From: Prolixibacteraceae bacterium
GTDB lineage: Bacteria > Bacteroidota > Bacteroidia > Bacteroidales > Prolixibacteraceae
Assembly (NCBI GenBank): GCA_019856515.1
Contig: CP082230.1
Span: forward strand, 2,418,001 to 2,482,000
Reading direction: 5' to 3'
Length of the DNA: 64,000 nt
Shown: one piece after another, positions 1-9,300 of the stretch
Numbering within the stretch: the first letter of the stretch is position 1
How the letters are laid out: every line of letters begins with the position of its first letter
The notes under the pieces: model-generated
Told to the model about the DNA's origin: nothing
The model's input: the letters and a program-made list of their open reading frames with translations, nothing else
Databases searched by the model: none
Made by a program: the position numbers and the translations under genes

Positions 1-2295
1 ATACTGTGAAACCTTCTTATAGACATTACTTCCTCGATCATCACTCCATGACTCATCAAAAGAGAACGAGAAGTTATTCGGAGCAAAAGGCAAGCTATAA
101 TATACAAATACATTTAGTTTACGCTTCATCATGCTCTTCATCACCGAAACAGATAGGTTATCATTACCCTCCGTGGTATACCCCATTAAAGTAGGAGTAT
201 GATACAGTTGGTTACGATAAGCAAGACTTGCATACCACCCCTTGGTAAAGAGATTATAGTCTAGTGAAGCACGCACGAGTAACTGATTTTCCCTATTCGA
301 AATATCTTGATAAGTCATCTCCATATTCTTGTAACTTCCTGTGACCTTAATTCCAAAACTCTTACTCAACTTTATCTTTGTATAGAAATCAACCCCCATA
401 TCTGTAAATTGATCCGCATTAATAAAACTATACACATATCGACGTTCTCCTTCTATGTTTTGAACACCTAAACCCCATGAAGTAATTTGATTATTAGACC
501 ATGAGTAGTAAGGAGTCACACGCAGTTTATTCTTAAAGAAAGTCATGGAAAGCGAAGCTTTTTGAGAAACATAAGAGGCTAACTTAGGATTCCCTTTCGT
601 CACATCATATTCATTAATATTAGTGATATAATCTCTTGTTTGAGTACGATATGGATTCTCACTTTCAGATTTATAAGACAACGTAAAGCTCATCCCTCTA
701 TTCGGCTTATACATGATCTTACCAAAATAGAGCATCTGCATTTGATAACTATCTGCAACTCCTAGTTTATCCCATTGTGTTCCAAGCCCTAAACTTGCAG
801 TAATTTTTTTAGATAACGTGGAATTAAAATAACCATTGAGTCTTTGAAAACGATCTGTCCTCTCATAAGCTTGTGGTGGCTCCACCAGTAGTGAAGAACC
901 TACTAGACCTCTAGAGTATACCGTATCTCTATTATGTCTCCAAATATAACTATAGTCTAGCCCCAAGGTATGTTTATCCCCAATAGACCTAGAGATAGAA
1001 ACCACACTTTTCAGGTATTTACCATTTTGTTTATAGTTTTGACTCAATGGATTTACTCTTGTCCATAAACGATCTCTCTCTTTGTCGTTACTCTGATTGT
1101 AATATGTTTCTATTTGTAATGTTGTTTTATCGGATAACTTACCATGATAAGTCAGTTGTCCAGAACTCACCTCTGAAGAACGACTGTTTTTATTCAGGTA
1201 GTTATAGTATTGCACCGGATTTGTTGGGCTATCGATAGAATAAACTTCACGAACAAACTCTTTATCGTAATCATTCTTCTCATCGGGCAATGTCCTATAG
1301 CCATATTGAACCCCAATCTTATGATTTTTGTGCAATTGAAAGTCCGTTCCTACCTGAAGATCAAGATCCTTACTTAACCCCGAGATATTATATTCGCGAC
1401 CAGCCACGTTACGCATCATAATATTTTGATTGTCCATTACGATCTGATCATCAGTCTGAGAATAATATCTCGCTTGATGATGCTGAAAAGTACCATACCA
1501 TTGCCACTGATTACAGCTATAATCTAAATTTACTTTCTGACGTGTATTATAATCAATATTTTCACCTCTATTCACCTCCGTCTGAAACATCTCCGTATCA
1601 TTCAAATAGACTGCGAAACCTTGATAGTTCTTACGAGTGATTACATTTATTACTGCCGAATAGCCTTCCATCGCATAACGTCCATTTACATCACGCAAGA
1701 TCTCCATCTTCTCGATACGTTGTGAATTCAGGTTCTTAATATATTGAGAAGGTTTCTTTACTCCATCCACAAGAAGCAATACATTATTATCTCCATCCAC
1801 TTCAATACTGTTTTTTAGATCATCCACTTCCACCCCAGGAGTATCTCTCAACAACCAAATGGTAGAAGGAGATCTCTTTTGCATCTCTTTGGTGACCAAA
1901 ACCACATCTCGATCAATCTTATTTATAATGGCAGCCCCCTCCACCTTCACCTCATTAAGCTCGGTAACAGACTGTCTCATCTCTACCGTTTGATATATTG
2001 CTTGTCGATCTCCTGACAATGAGATCTCTTGTGTCTCAAACCCAATAGCACTAACCACCAGAACATAAGAATTTTCTCTTGGTGCATTGAGCTCAAAGGC
2101 CCCTTCATTATCCGTAATAGTTCCTCCAATCAGGGACTCCTTTTGTGCACTATAAACTGCCACAGTAGCATACAGCACAGGTTGATTTTTAAAAACGACT
2201 TTCCCTGATATTTTACAATTAGATGCAGCATAAGAGGGTAACAGCTGGCACATTAAGAGTAAGAATAAAACATAAGTTTTAAGATAATTCTTCAT
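1..2295 (-). CDS. TonB-dependent outer-membrane receptor, regulatory-domain type (3' end cut off by window edge)
   Basis: The minus strand is open from the ATG at 2293-2295 through base 1 with no stop, giving 765 residues. Residues 1-25 are a signal peptide ending near SYAAS. A carboxypeptidase-like regulatory domain follows (about 28-110), then a TonB plug (about 120-225) with a DRDVV segment and VDGVKK, then a beta-barrel. It aligns along its length with the 813-residue receptor at 4640-7081, for example in RYAMEG(F/Y)SAVIN. By that alignment roughly 45-50 C-terminal residues lie outside the window. The likely family is the OMP_b-brl_3 type of outer-membrane beta-barrel; such proteins import ligands too large for porins using TonB energy. 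The substrate cannot be told. No SusD partner is visible on this side. Confidence 0.88.
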   Translation of the reverse strand, partial: MKNYLKTYVLFLLLMCQLLPSYAASNCKISGKVVFKNQPVLYATVAVYSAQKESLIGGTITDNEGAFELNAPRENSYVLVVSAIGFETQEISLSGDRQAIYQTVEMRQSVTELNEVKVEGAAIINKIDRDVVLVTKEMQKRSPSTIWLLRDTPGVEVDDLKNSIEVDGDNNVLLLVDGVKKPSQYIKNLNSQRIEKMEILRDVNGRYAMEGYSAVINVITRKNYQGFAVYLNDTEMFQTEVNRGENIDYNTRQKVNLDYSCNQWQWYGTFQHHQARYYSQTDDQIVMDNQNIMMRNVAGREYNISGLSKDLDLQVGTDFQLHKNHKIGVQYGYRTLPDEKNDYDKEFVREVYSIDSPTNPVQYYNYLNKNSRSSEVSSGQLTYHGKLSDKTTLQIETYYNQSNDKERDRLWTRVNPLSQNYKQNGKYLKSVVSISRSIGDKHTLGLDYSYIWRHNRDTVYSRGLVGSSLLVEPPQAYERTDRFQRLNGYFNSTLSKKITASLGLGTQWDKLGVADSYQMQMLYFGKIMYKPNRGMSFTLSYKSESENPYRTQTRDYITNINEYDVTKGNPKLASYVSQKASLSMTFFKNKLRVTPYYSWSNNQITSWGLGVQNIEGERRYVYSFINADQFTDMGVDFYTKIKLSKSFGIKVTGSYKNMEMTYQDISNRENQLLVRASLDYNLFTKGWYASLAYRNQLYHTPTLMGYTTEGNDNLSVSVMKSMMKRKLNVFVYYSLPFAPNNFSFSFDESWSDDRGSNVYKKVSQY

Positions 2296-2644
2296 AGTTA
2301 GATCTCGGTTTATTTAAAAATAACACATAATAAATATAACAATAAGATACTAATAAAACAATAAAACTACCAATCCACCTTTCAGAAATCTAATTTCCTA
2401 CCATTTTATCACATATTCAAAACTGTTTGGCATGATATTATTAGGCAGCAAGTTTATTATTATGAAAAATAAAGTACATTTACACCAATATTATATAAAC
2501 AACCTTCTACTCATAATTGAAATTCACACAATAACTTAAGACTAGAATATAATTTGAACCATATACGGTCCAATCACAATTACCCAGAAGGCAAATTATG
2601 GCGTATAATATTTATTAAAAACTAAAACAAAGGTATAAACTAAA
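2296..2644. other. Intergenic region between divergent receptor and YejM-like genes
   Basis: This 349-base AT-rich stretch must hold the promoters of both flanking genes, which are divergently transcribed. I saw no convincing TAnnTTTG element on either strand, no repeat and no small gene. Confidence 0.5.
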
Positions 2645-4471
2645 ATGAGCTGGAAATCAACCCTTAAAAGAGGATTTATTTTCTTTCTTTTAAACTCAAT
2701 TCTATGTCTATTGATATCTACAAGATATCTAATAAATACTGACATTTCGAGTCTCTCAACTTCAATCTATTTAATCATATCAACCATTGGTCATTATTTT
2801 GGGATAATACTCCTACTATATACCATTGTCTACATCCCTTTAAGCCTACTCTACAAACTTCCCAAACTACTAAACAGTATACTTATAATACTTTTTTCGT
2901 CCTTAACCACACTGCTTATTGTAGATACATTTGTTTTCCAACTATATCGGTTTCATATTAATAACTTTATCATCGGACTTATACTCGGTGAAGGGGCAGG
3001 AGACATATTTCAAATTGGGACTAATACATATCTTTTAGGGCTTCTATCCATATCCCTCATCATAGCTCTAGAATCACTTTTTGTGTTCTTATCAAAAAAA
3101 TGGTTACATATATTTAGTATCAGAAAGGTAAAAACGATAACACTTAGTGGATTACTGATATGCCTATTATACAATGGAATATATGCCTATTCAGATGCTG
3201 TTGTGTTCCGACCTGTATTAAAACTTAAAGTTGTTTATCCATTATCTTTTCCTCTCACGGCAAAGTCTTTTATCTATAAGTACATTGTGGATGAGACGAC
3301 AATTAACACCAGTCCAAAAATCACTATTCAGGAGAACAAAAGTTTAAACTACCCAAAACAGAAGTTGACAACCCAGTCGTCTAAGATGAACATACTTGTA
3401 CTGATGATTGATGCCTGGAATTATCAATGTATGACACCTCAGATCACGCCCAATATAAACTCTTTTGCTAAAGAGAATCAATTATTCCTGAAGCATTTTA
3501 GCGGTAGTAATATGACCAAAGGCGGTGTATTTAGTTTTTTCTATGGTATTCCTGCTCTATACTGGGAAGACATGATTGCTAATCAAACAGCTCCAGTGCT
3601 ATTCGATGTCCTAAAGAAACATAATTATGACATTCAACTATTCCCCAGTGCAACGCTAAGAAATCCATCTTTAAATCTAAATGTATTTAGTTCACTCAAA
3701 GATCCAAACCTATCGACCCAAGGAGAAAATCCGAATGTCAAGGATGCGAATATTACAAAGAATTTCATTCAATATATAAAAACAAGAAAAGATACGACCT
3801 CTCCGTTCTTTAGTTTTGTATTCTACGATTCGGCTCATGCAATCAACCACCCAAAGGATTACAAAGGACCTTTTCAACCAGAGTGGGAGTATCCAAAATA
3901 TGAATTATTATCAAACAATCTGGATCCAATACCTTTCTTTAATCTATACAAAAATAGTGTCCATTATGTCGATCATCTAATAAAAGGGGTATTTGATATT
4001 ATCAAAGAGAATAACCTTCTCGAAAACACCATTGTTATCATTACGGGAGATCATGGTCAAGAGTTTAATGAGAATCATAAAAATTACTGGGGGCACAATG
4101 GGAACTTTTCTAAATATCAAACACAAGTCCCTTTAATCATTCACTTCCCAGGAGAAACGGCTAAGGTGATGAATCACTTAACCACCCATTACGACATCAC
4201 GCCAACCATACTACAGAAATATTTTCAATGTAAGACTCCGATTAAATCCTATTCTGTTGGGAAAAATATCTACGACAAAAGTGCAAGAGAGCCTATTGTC
4301 ATGGGAACTGAAACTAAATTTGCATTTCGTGAAAAAGATCGCATTACATATATCAATGACGATAGAACATTTGAAATCACCGATCTTGACCTAAACCCTT
4401 TAGATGATGCACCAATTCATGCAAAATCTATTAATCAGTCAATGAAAATAATTAACCAGTATTACCAGTAG
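2645..4471 (+). CDS. YejM/PbgA-like inner-membrane protein (DUF3413 plus sulfatase-fold domain)
   Basis: The 608-residue protein has about five hydrophobic segments in residues 10-182, then a periplasmic alkaline-phosphatase/sulfatase-fold domain from about 245. Landmarks shared with enterobacterial YejM (also PbgA or LapC) include an N-terminal SRYL-like turn (TRYL here), an SxIGHF-like segment (STIGHYF here), VFRPV, YPLSFPLTAK and SFFYGIPA. In Enterobacteria that protein controls LPS synthesis through LapB and LpxC and has lost metal-binding residues. Here the ligands look kept: LMIDAW near 254, NMTKGG near 289 (Thr in the nucleophile position of LTA-synthase relatives), GDHGQE near 467 and WGHNGN near 482. 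An active phosphatase or phosphotransferase is therefore possible. It sits alone between two minus-strand receptors. A general LTA-synthase-type sulfatase is the alternative name. Confidence 0.85.
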   Translation: MSWKSTLKRGFIFFLLNSILCLLISTRYLINTDISSLSTSIYLIISTIGHYFGIILLLYTIVYIPLSLLYKLPKLLNSILIILFSSLTTLLIVDTFVFQLYRFHINNFIIGLILGEGAGDIFQIGTNTYLLGLLSISLIIALESLFVFLSKKWLHIFSIRKVKTITLSGLLICLLYNGIYAYSDAVVFRPVLKLKVVYPLSFPLTAKSFIYKYIVDETTINTSPKITIQENKSLNYPKQKLTTQSSKMNILVLMIDAWNYQCMTPQITPNINSFAKENQLFLKHFSGSNMTKGGVFSFFYGIPALYWEDMIANQTAPVLFDVLKKHNYDIQLFPSATLRNPSLNLNVFSSLKDPNLSTQGENPNVKDANITKNFIQYIKTRKDTTSPFFSFVFYDSAHAINHPKDYKGPFQPEWEYPKYELLSNNLDPIPFFNLYKNSVHYVDHLIKGVFDIIKENNLLENTIVIITGDHGQEFNENHKNYWGHNGNFSKYQTQVPLIIHFPGETAKVMNHLTTHYDITPTILQKYFQCKTPIKSYSVGKNIYDKSAREPIVMGTETKFAFREKDRITYINDDRTFEITDLDLNPLDDAPIHAKSINQSMKIINQYYQ

Positions 4472-4520
4472 TATCAACGATGTAATGGATAAATCCAATA
4501 ATATCGTTATATCAAAACAA

Positions 4521-4560
4521 AGATTCGTTGTATTCTTTTATAGAGAATTACAACGAATCT
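4521..4560 (-). terminator. Hairpin between convergent genes, likely terminator
   Basis: A 12-bp perfect stem pairs 4521-4532 with 4549-4560 and can extend inward with one bulge. Read on the minus strand it is followed by TTTGTTTTGAT, so it probably ends the receptor transcript (gene end 4640). It may also stop the convergent YejM-like gene, though the plus side lacks a T tract. Confidence 0.6.
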
Positions 4561-4639
4561 CGAATCAAATAAATGATCGATTGTTTACACTTTATTGTAA
4601 CAATCTAATCATAAAAACAGGTCTATAATCAAAACCTCT

Positions 4640-7081
4640 TTAGATACCCAAATCACCCGAAGTATCTCTCTTCTCTTCCAAGTCACTGCGTTTCATCTTC
4701 TTATGCACTTTTCCTTTATTGAATCGCCATCCTATTTTGATCATTCCAATGCCTTTCAAAATAGTTACATCCGTAAAATTATCACTTCGGTAAGGCTTTA
4801 CTCCACGAGGATCATTCCAAGATTGACCCAAGGAATAATCAAAAAGATCCCCACCGACAGGTAAACCGTAATAAGCCATAATATTAATACCACTCTTTTT
4901 GAAGCGTTTCATTACAAGACAAGAGAGCATATCATTTCCTGTCGTTCTATATCCCATTAACAATGGCTCATCATAAACGAAATTCTTATATATAGCACCA
5001 AAAACAAGACCTCGCTTCGCTACCTGATAAATCAACTGTCCTCTGATAAGTAGTGCATTCTCTTTCTGTACCATATTTCCGTATGCTAATTCATAGTGGT
5101 TGTAACTTCCCATAACCGCTGCCAACCACCTCTTAGAAAGCTTCAGATTACCACTAAATACGACCCCCATTTTATCATATCGATCAGCATTCACATAAGT
5201 ATAAACATACTTGTCTGCCCCATTGATGGTCTCTGTTCCCAATCCCCATGTAGTAATCGCATTGTCACTCGTACTATAATAGGGAGTAATTCTTAACTTA
5301 TTTCTAAACATATTGATACCCATCTCCACACGATGGGTGCTATATCCTTTGAGGTTGGGGTTTCCTCTATTCAAAGAGAACTCATCTATATAAGTATCGT
5401 AGTTCATCGTTTGAGAACGATAAGGATTGTTCGTTTTCACTTTATAGTTCAACAACACGGTTAGTTTTGTTGAAGGTTTATAAAGAATCCTAGCATATGG
5501 CAAATGCTGTACTTGAAAAGAGGTGGCACTCCCTAACTTATTCCATTCTGCTCCATATCCAAAGCCAGTCACAAACTTCTTAGAAATAGGAATATTAATA
5601 TTTCCATACACCCTGTGATAAATCTCCTTACGTTTGTTTACACCTAAGCTAAAATTAGAATCAGTTGTCTGGTCTGCTACAGCACTATGTATCGTATCGT
5701 TAGAGTATTTCCATATATAATTATACCCCATCGACAACTCGGTCTTCTTACCCAATCGCTGTTCCCATTCTGCCACACCTTTAAAGTAGTCTGACTGTTT
5801 ATCTTCATTTTGGATAGTACCCGAAAGACTATTGGTAGTACTTATTTCGGTCCATCGATCAGAAAGAGACCGATTATAATACCCCTCCATATTAATCTTC
5901 GTACGATCGCTAACATCAAACATATAGGTAGTCTGAAAATCATGGGTATGTCCATTCTCATCAACATACTGATCACTTTGATACACCTCATCTGGATTCT
6001 CATTATTACTATCGTTATAGACCCAACGCTCAAACATACGCTTATCTTTGTTTGCACCATCTAGATCATTATTATAACTATATTGTAATCCAAGCTTTTG
6101 CTTCTTTGTAATCTGATAATCCAAACCCGCTTTTCCATAAAGATAACCTGTCTGTCTATAATTATTATAGTCCAAATCTTTCAGGTTATGTGAAGTAATT
6201 CGTTGCGAACCATACTGTAGATCTTCTTGTTGTTCGAAATAGAAATCCTCCTTATAATGCCTAAAACTTCCATATACAAGCAACTTATCCATAGTATAAT
6301 CTGTCTGCACATATTGCTGCGTTTGCATCCGTGTATTGGGACCATTATTACCATTGGTAGAAAAAACTTCTTTATCCTCTAGTGACAATGAGAAACCACG
6401 ATAGTTCTTACGTAAAATTATATTAATTACCGCACTAAATCCTTCCATCGCATAACGACCATTAGCATCCCTGTAAATCTCCATCTTATCAATACGCTTT
6501 GACGAGAGACTCTGTATATACTTGACATCTTTTTTCACACCGTCAACCAATAGTAGGACATTCGATTTACCATCCACCGTGATCCCTTCACTGAGGTAAT
6601 CGACATCCACACCAGGGGTCTTCCGTAATAAGAAATTGGTAGTTGGAGCTCCCTCTCTCATACTCTTTGTGATCGTCACCACATCCCTATCAATCTTATT
6701 CTGAATTGCAGATCCCTTTACTTGGACTTCAGATAAACTGGTGACAGAAGTTTTCAGGTCAATCATTTTTTGAATCACAGGTTGATTCCCATTTAACGTC
6801 AACTCTTGTTTCTCAAACCCAATAGAGCTAACCACCAACACATAACCATTATGTTTGGGGGCTTCGATTCTAAAGGACCCCTTCTCATCTGTGATGGCTC
6901 CACCTAATAGCGAAACTTTGTTTTCTGTATAGAGTGCTACAGTCGCAAACTGAATAGGCTGCTCCTCACTCACCACAGTTCCCATGATGGTAACATTCGA
7001 TTTTTTTGCATTGACATGTATCACTCCCATGAGAATACACATAATCGTAAGTAAATAGCTTTTAATTTTATGACAATTCAT
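4640..7081 (-). CDS. TonB-dependent outer-membrane receptor, regulatory-domain type
   Basis: The 813-residue protein has a signal peptide (1-25), a carboxypeptidase-like regulatory domain (about 30-110, with GAITDEKGSFRIEAP), a plug-like region (about 120-225, with DRDVVTITKSM and LLLVDGVKK) and a long beta-barrel rich in aromatic strands. The best family match by eye is the outer-membrane beta-barrel OMP_b-brl_3 type, which is TonB-linked but shorter than SusC. It is a clear paralogue of the partial gene at the left edge. The two are not contiguous, because a plus-strand gene lies between them. No SusD, sigma or regulator gene is adjacent, so the ligand is unknown. The basic C-terminus (KGKVHKKMKRSDLEEKRD) after the last strand is unusual for a barrel that normally ends in an aromatic residue. 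Confidence 0.9.
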   Translation of the reverse strand: MNCHKIKSYLLTIMCILMGVIHVNAKKSNVTIMGTVVSEEQPIQFATVALYTENKVSLLGGAITDEKGSFRIEAPKHNGYVLVVSSIGFEKQELTLNGNQPVIQKMIDLKTSVTSLSEVQVKGSAIQNKIDRDVVTITKSMREGAPTTNFLLRKTPGVDVDYLSEGITVDGKSNVLLLVDGVKKDVKYIQSLSSKRIDKMEIYRDANGRYAMEGFSAVINIILRKNYRGFSLSLEDKEVFSTNGNNGPNTRMQTQQYVQTDYTMDKLLVYGSFRHYKEDFYFEQQEDLQYGSQRITSHNLKDLDYNNYRQTGYLYGKAGLDYQITKKQKLGLQYSYNNDLDGANKDKRMFERWVYNDSNNENPDEVYQSDQYVDENGHTHDFQTTYMFDVSDRTKINMEGYYNRSLSDRWTEISTTNSLSGTIQNEDKQSDYFKGVAEWEQRLGKKTELSMGYNYIWKYSNDTIHSAVADQTTDSNFSLGVNKRKEIYHRVYGNINIPISKKFVTGFGYGAEWNKLGSATSFQVQHLPYARILYKPSTKLTVLLNYKVKTNNPYRSQTMNYDTYIDEFSLNRGNPNLKGYSTHRVEMGINMFRNKLRITPYYSTSDNAITTWGLGTETINGADKYVYTYVNADRYDKMGVVFSGNLKLSKRWLAAVMGSYNHYELAYGNMVQKENALLIRGQLIYQVAKRGLVFGAIYKNFVYDEPLLMGYRTTGNDMLSCLVMKRFKKSGINIMAYYGLPVGGDLFDYSLGQSWNDPRGVKPYRSDNFTDVTILKGIGMIKIGWRFNKGKVHKKMKRSDLEEKRDTSGDLGI

Positions 7082-7361
7082 ATCGGTAGGTTAATTAAGT
7101 AAAATCTATGGCATGTAATACGATAAGGAGAATCAACACTATCATCCACCACAAAAGGGATGACTACTGTTTCTCATAAAACACATATCATATGATAACT
7201 ACTTATAAATGTACACATTTAACAAATAAAAACAATCATCCAGAGTGTCTTTTTTCTCCAAACGATATTCACCATTAAAGCAAATGAAACTTTTACAGGT
7301 CGTGTAAATTAAACTCTGTATGGAATGGTATTTCACGATGGATTAAAGGTAGTTCCTTTGA

Positions 7362-7392
7362 CTCTCCTTCGTGTTTCCTTCGTGTCTCCTTC
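7362..7392 (-). repeat. Inverted copies of the 11-bp repeat
   Basis: About three units (CTCCTTCGTGT and CTTCGTGTTTC phase) are the reverse complement of the units in the array at 7512-7620. They form the left arm of the palindromic element. Confidence 0.75.
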
Positions 7393-7511
7393 GGCTATTG
7401 GTCACATATTAGATATAGATTGGTCATATATTGGTTACTAGTTCTCTACAAAAATGTGGAGGAAGGATGAGGAATATGTGACCAATATGTGACCGACATA
7501 TGAACAATAGT

Positions 7512-7620
7512 CGAAGGAAACACGAAGGAGATACGAAGGAGATACGAAGGAAACACGAAGGAGATACGAAGGAAACACGAAGGAGATACGAAGGAAACAC
7601 GAAGGAGATACGAAGGAGAG
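7512..7620 (+). repeat. 11-bp minisatellite, about ten units
   Basis: The array is made of two unit types, CGAAGGAAACA and CGAAGGAGATA. Starting at 7512 the order is A,B,B,A,B,A,B,A,B, then a partial unit. Alternation of the types suggests growth by 22-bp steps. There are no spacers, so this is not CRISPR. Copy number is likely to vary between strains. Confidence 0.9.
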
Positions 7621-7964
7621 TGGGAGAAATTGTGTTCATCTCGTTATGGGGTGAGCCAATAGGTATTGTAAGGGTCTATAAATATATTTGTTGTTTTTTA
7701 GACAGAGTTAATTTTACACCGTCGTGGATTACTGTGGGGATAATAAGGCCCAAAGAGTGGGATTACTTTATGATGATAACAATGAATCTATTTTTAATAT
7801 AGGATAGGATATGATTTGTTAAGATTATAAGCACGGTTTATTTTTAATCTGGGTATGGGGCGTTAAGAGTATAAGCATGGTTTATTCTAAATATCAGTGT
7901 GGTTTGTTGAAGCTCCCAAAACATTTATAGGTTAACAATGTTTTTAAGTCTAAATAGGAAATCG

Positions 7965-7972
7965 TATTTTTG
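7965..7972 (+). promoter_or_regulatory. Bacteroidota -7 element of the glycosyltransferase gene
   Basis: TATTTTTG fits TAnnTTTG and ends 14 bases before the ATG at 7987. A T-rich stretch about 20 bases upstream replaces a clear TTG. Confidence 0.5.
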
Positions 7973-7986
7973 GGAAAAGCTAGTGT

Positions 7987-9132
7987 ATGAAACCAACGAA
8001 GATTGTCATTATTGGGCCAGCTTGGCCATATAGAGGGGGCATTGCAACGACCAATGAACGTTTGGCTAAGGAGTTTGAATCCGAGGGCAGAGAGGTTCAT
8101 TTAGAGACTTTTACGATGCAATATCCGTCCATTCTATTTCCTGGAAGCAGTCAGTATGCCACTTGCGAAGCACCATCACTAAGCATAGAGAGAAGTATCA
8201 ATTCGATGAATCCTATTTCGTGGATCAAAACGGGGAAGCGTATTGCGAAGCGAAAACCTGATATGGTGATTATTCGTTATTGGATTCCATTTCTGGCACC
8301 TGCTTTTGGTACGATAGCGCGTATCATTAAGCAAAACAGTAGTGCCAAGGTGTTGTTACTAGCAGATAATATTGTCCCGCATGAACAGAGGTTTTTCGAT
8401 CCGATATTGACCAAATATATGGTTAAGGGGATTGATGGATTTTTGACCATGTCATCGAGTGTACTAAAACAGCTAGATCAATTTGATATTCAAAAGCCTA
8501 GGAAATTATCTATTCACCCACTGTTTGATAACTATGGAGATAAAGTTTCGAGAGAAGCCTCTTTAGATGCTTTGGGTTTAGATCCGAGTTTTCGATATAT
8601 TCTATTCTTTGGGTTTATACGTGATTATAAAGGTCTTGATCTTCTCTTAGAGGCATTTGCTCAGATGAATAGAGAAGATCCTAAAGTAAAACTACTTGTG
8701 GCAGGAGAGTTTTATTCGAAACCGGATAAGTATCATGAATTGATCCAACGATTGGGTATAGAGGATGAGGTAGTGCTTCATACCCACTTTATCAGTGAAG
8801 ATCAAGTGAAATATTATTTTAATGGTGCGGATATCGTTGCACAACCATATAAATCGGCAACACAGAGTGGGGTGACACAGATTGCCTATCATTTTGAAGT
8901 CCCGATGCTTGTCACGAATGTTGGAGGACTTTCCGAAATTGTTCCAGATCAGAAGGTTGGATATGTAACTGATATTGCTCCAACAAAGATTGCAGAAGCT
9001 TTAGATGATTTTTATTTAAACAATAGATATGCCTCTTTTGTAGAGAGTATAGAGGAGGAGAAGAAAAAATATAGTTGGGATAAACTGACAAAAGCATGCG
9101 ATGATGTTTGTCAAGAGATAAAATCATTGTAA
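7987..9132 (+). CDS. Glycosyltransferase family 4 protein
   Basis: The 381-residue protein has a GT-B fold. The N-terminal half starts with the GPAWPYRGGIATTNERLA glycine-rich acceptor-side loop. The C-terminal half carries a nucleotide-sugar-binding region near residues 290-325, with SATQSGVTQIAYHF, VPMLVTNVGGLSEIV and a linking EFYSKPDK loop. GT4 enzymes are retaining and transfer hexoses from UDP- or GDP-sugars to lipids or polysaccharides at the cytoplasmic face. No signal peptide or membrane segment is present. It stands alone, without other envelope-sugar genes. The acceptor and donor cannot be inferred. The start fits a TATTTTTG promoter element just upstream. Confidence 0.85.
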   Translation: MKPTKIVIIGPAWPYRGGIATTNERLAKEFESEGREVHLETFTMQYPSILFPGSSQYATCEAPSLSIERSINSMNPISWIKTGKRIAKRKPDMVIIRYWIPFLAPAFGTIARIIKQNSSAKVLLLADNIVPHEQRFFDPILTKYMVKGIDGFLTMSSSVLKQLDQFDIQKPRKLSIHPLFDNYGDKVSREASLDALGLDPSFRYILFFGFIRDYKGLDLLLEAFAQMNREDPKVKLLVAGEFYSKPDKYHELIQRLGIEDEVVLHTHFISEDQVKYYFNGADIVAQPYKSATQSGVTQIAYHFEVPMLVTNVGGLSEIVPDQKVGYVTDIAPTKIAEALDDFYLNNRYASFVESIEEEKKKYSWDKLTKACDDVCQEIKSL

Positions 9133-9300
9133 TTTACGGCCCCTTTTGTACTGATTTGGGGGGATAAAGCGAATTGGATAGCACTCGAGAACTCTTTTCT
9201 TATTGGGAAATGAATGTCTATATAAGGTGCGGTGAATTGGTTTGGTTTATAATTGGTATAAGGTAAAGAAATAAATACTCACATTTTTGGTATCCTAAAG

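Larger units (their letters stand above)
7302..7719. mobile_element. MITE-like element with 18-bp terminal inverted repeats
   Basis: The left end (7302-7319, GTGTAAATTAAACTCTGT) matches the reverse complement of the right end (7702-7719) at 16 of 18 positions. Inside lie a second inverted pair (7395-7410 against 7473-7487, 15 of 16 matching) and an 11-bp repeat present in opposite orientation on the two sides. The whole 418 bp is thus an imperfect palindrome with no transposase. The outer ends resemble insertion-sequence termini, perhaps of the IS256/mutator type, but that comes from memory of the general form and is uncertain. No target-site duplication was obvious. Confidence 0.55.
7082..7986. 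other. Gene-free region holding a palindromic repeat element
   Basis: No credible gene lies in these 905 bases. Open frames here simply translate the 11-bp repeat. The stretch contains a MITE-like element at 7302-7719, described separately, and the promoter of the following glycosyltransferase near 7965. Confidence 0.7.

Noticed and set aside
7512..7620. CRISPR array
   Set aside because: Units are 11 bp with no spacers and no cas genes nearby; it is a simple minisatellite.
7500..7802. 100-codon plus-strand frame (and a 71-codon minus-strand frame) across the minisatellite
   Set aside because: The peptides are translations of the 11-bp repeat, and the remainder has no family features.
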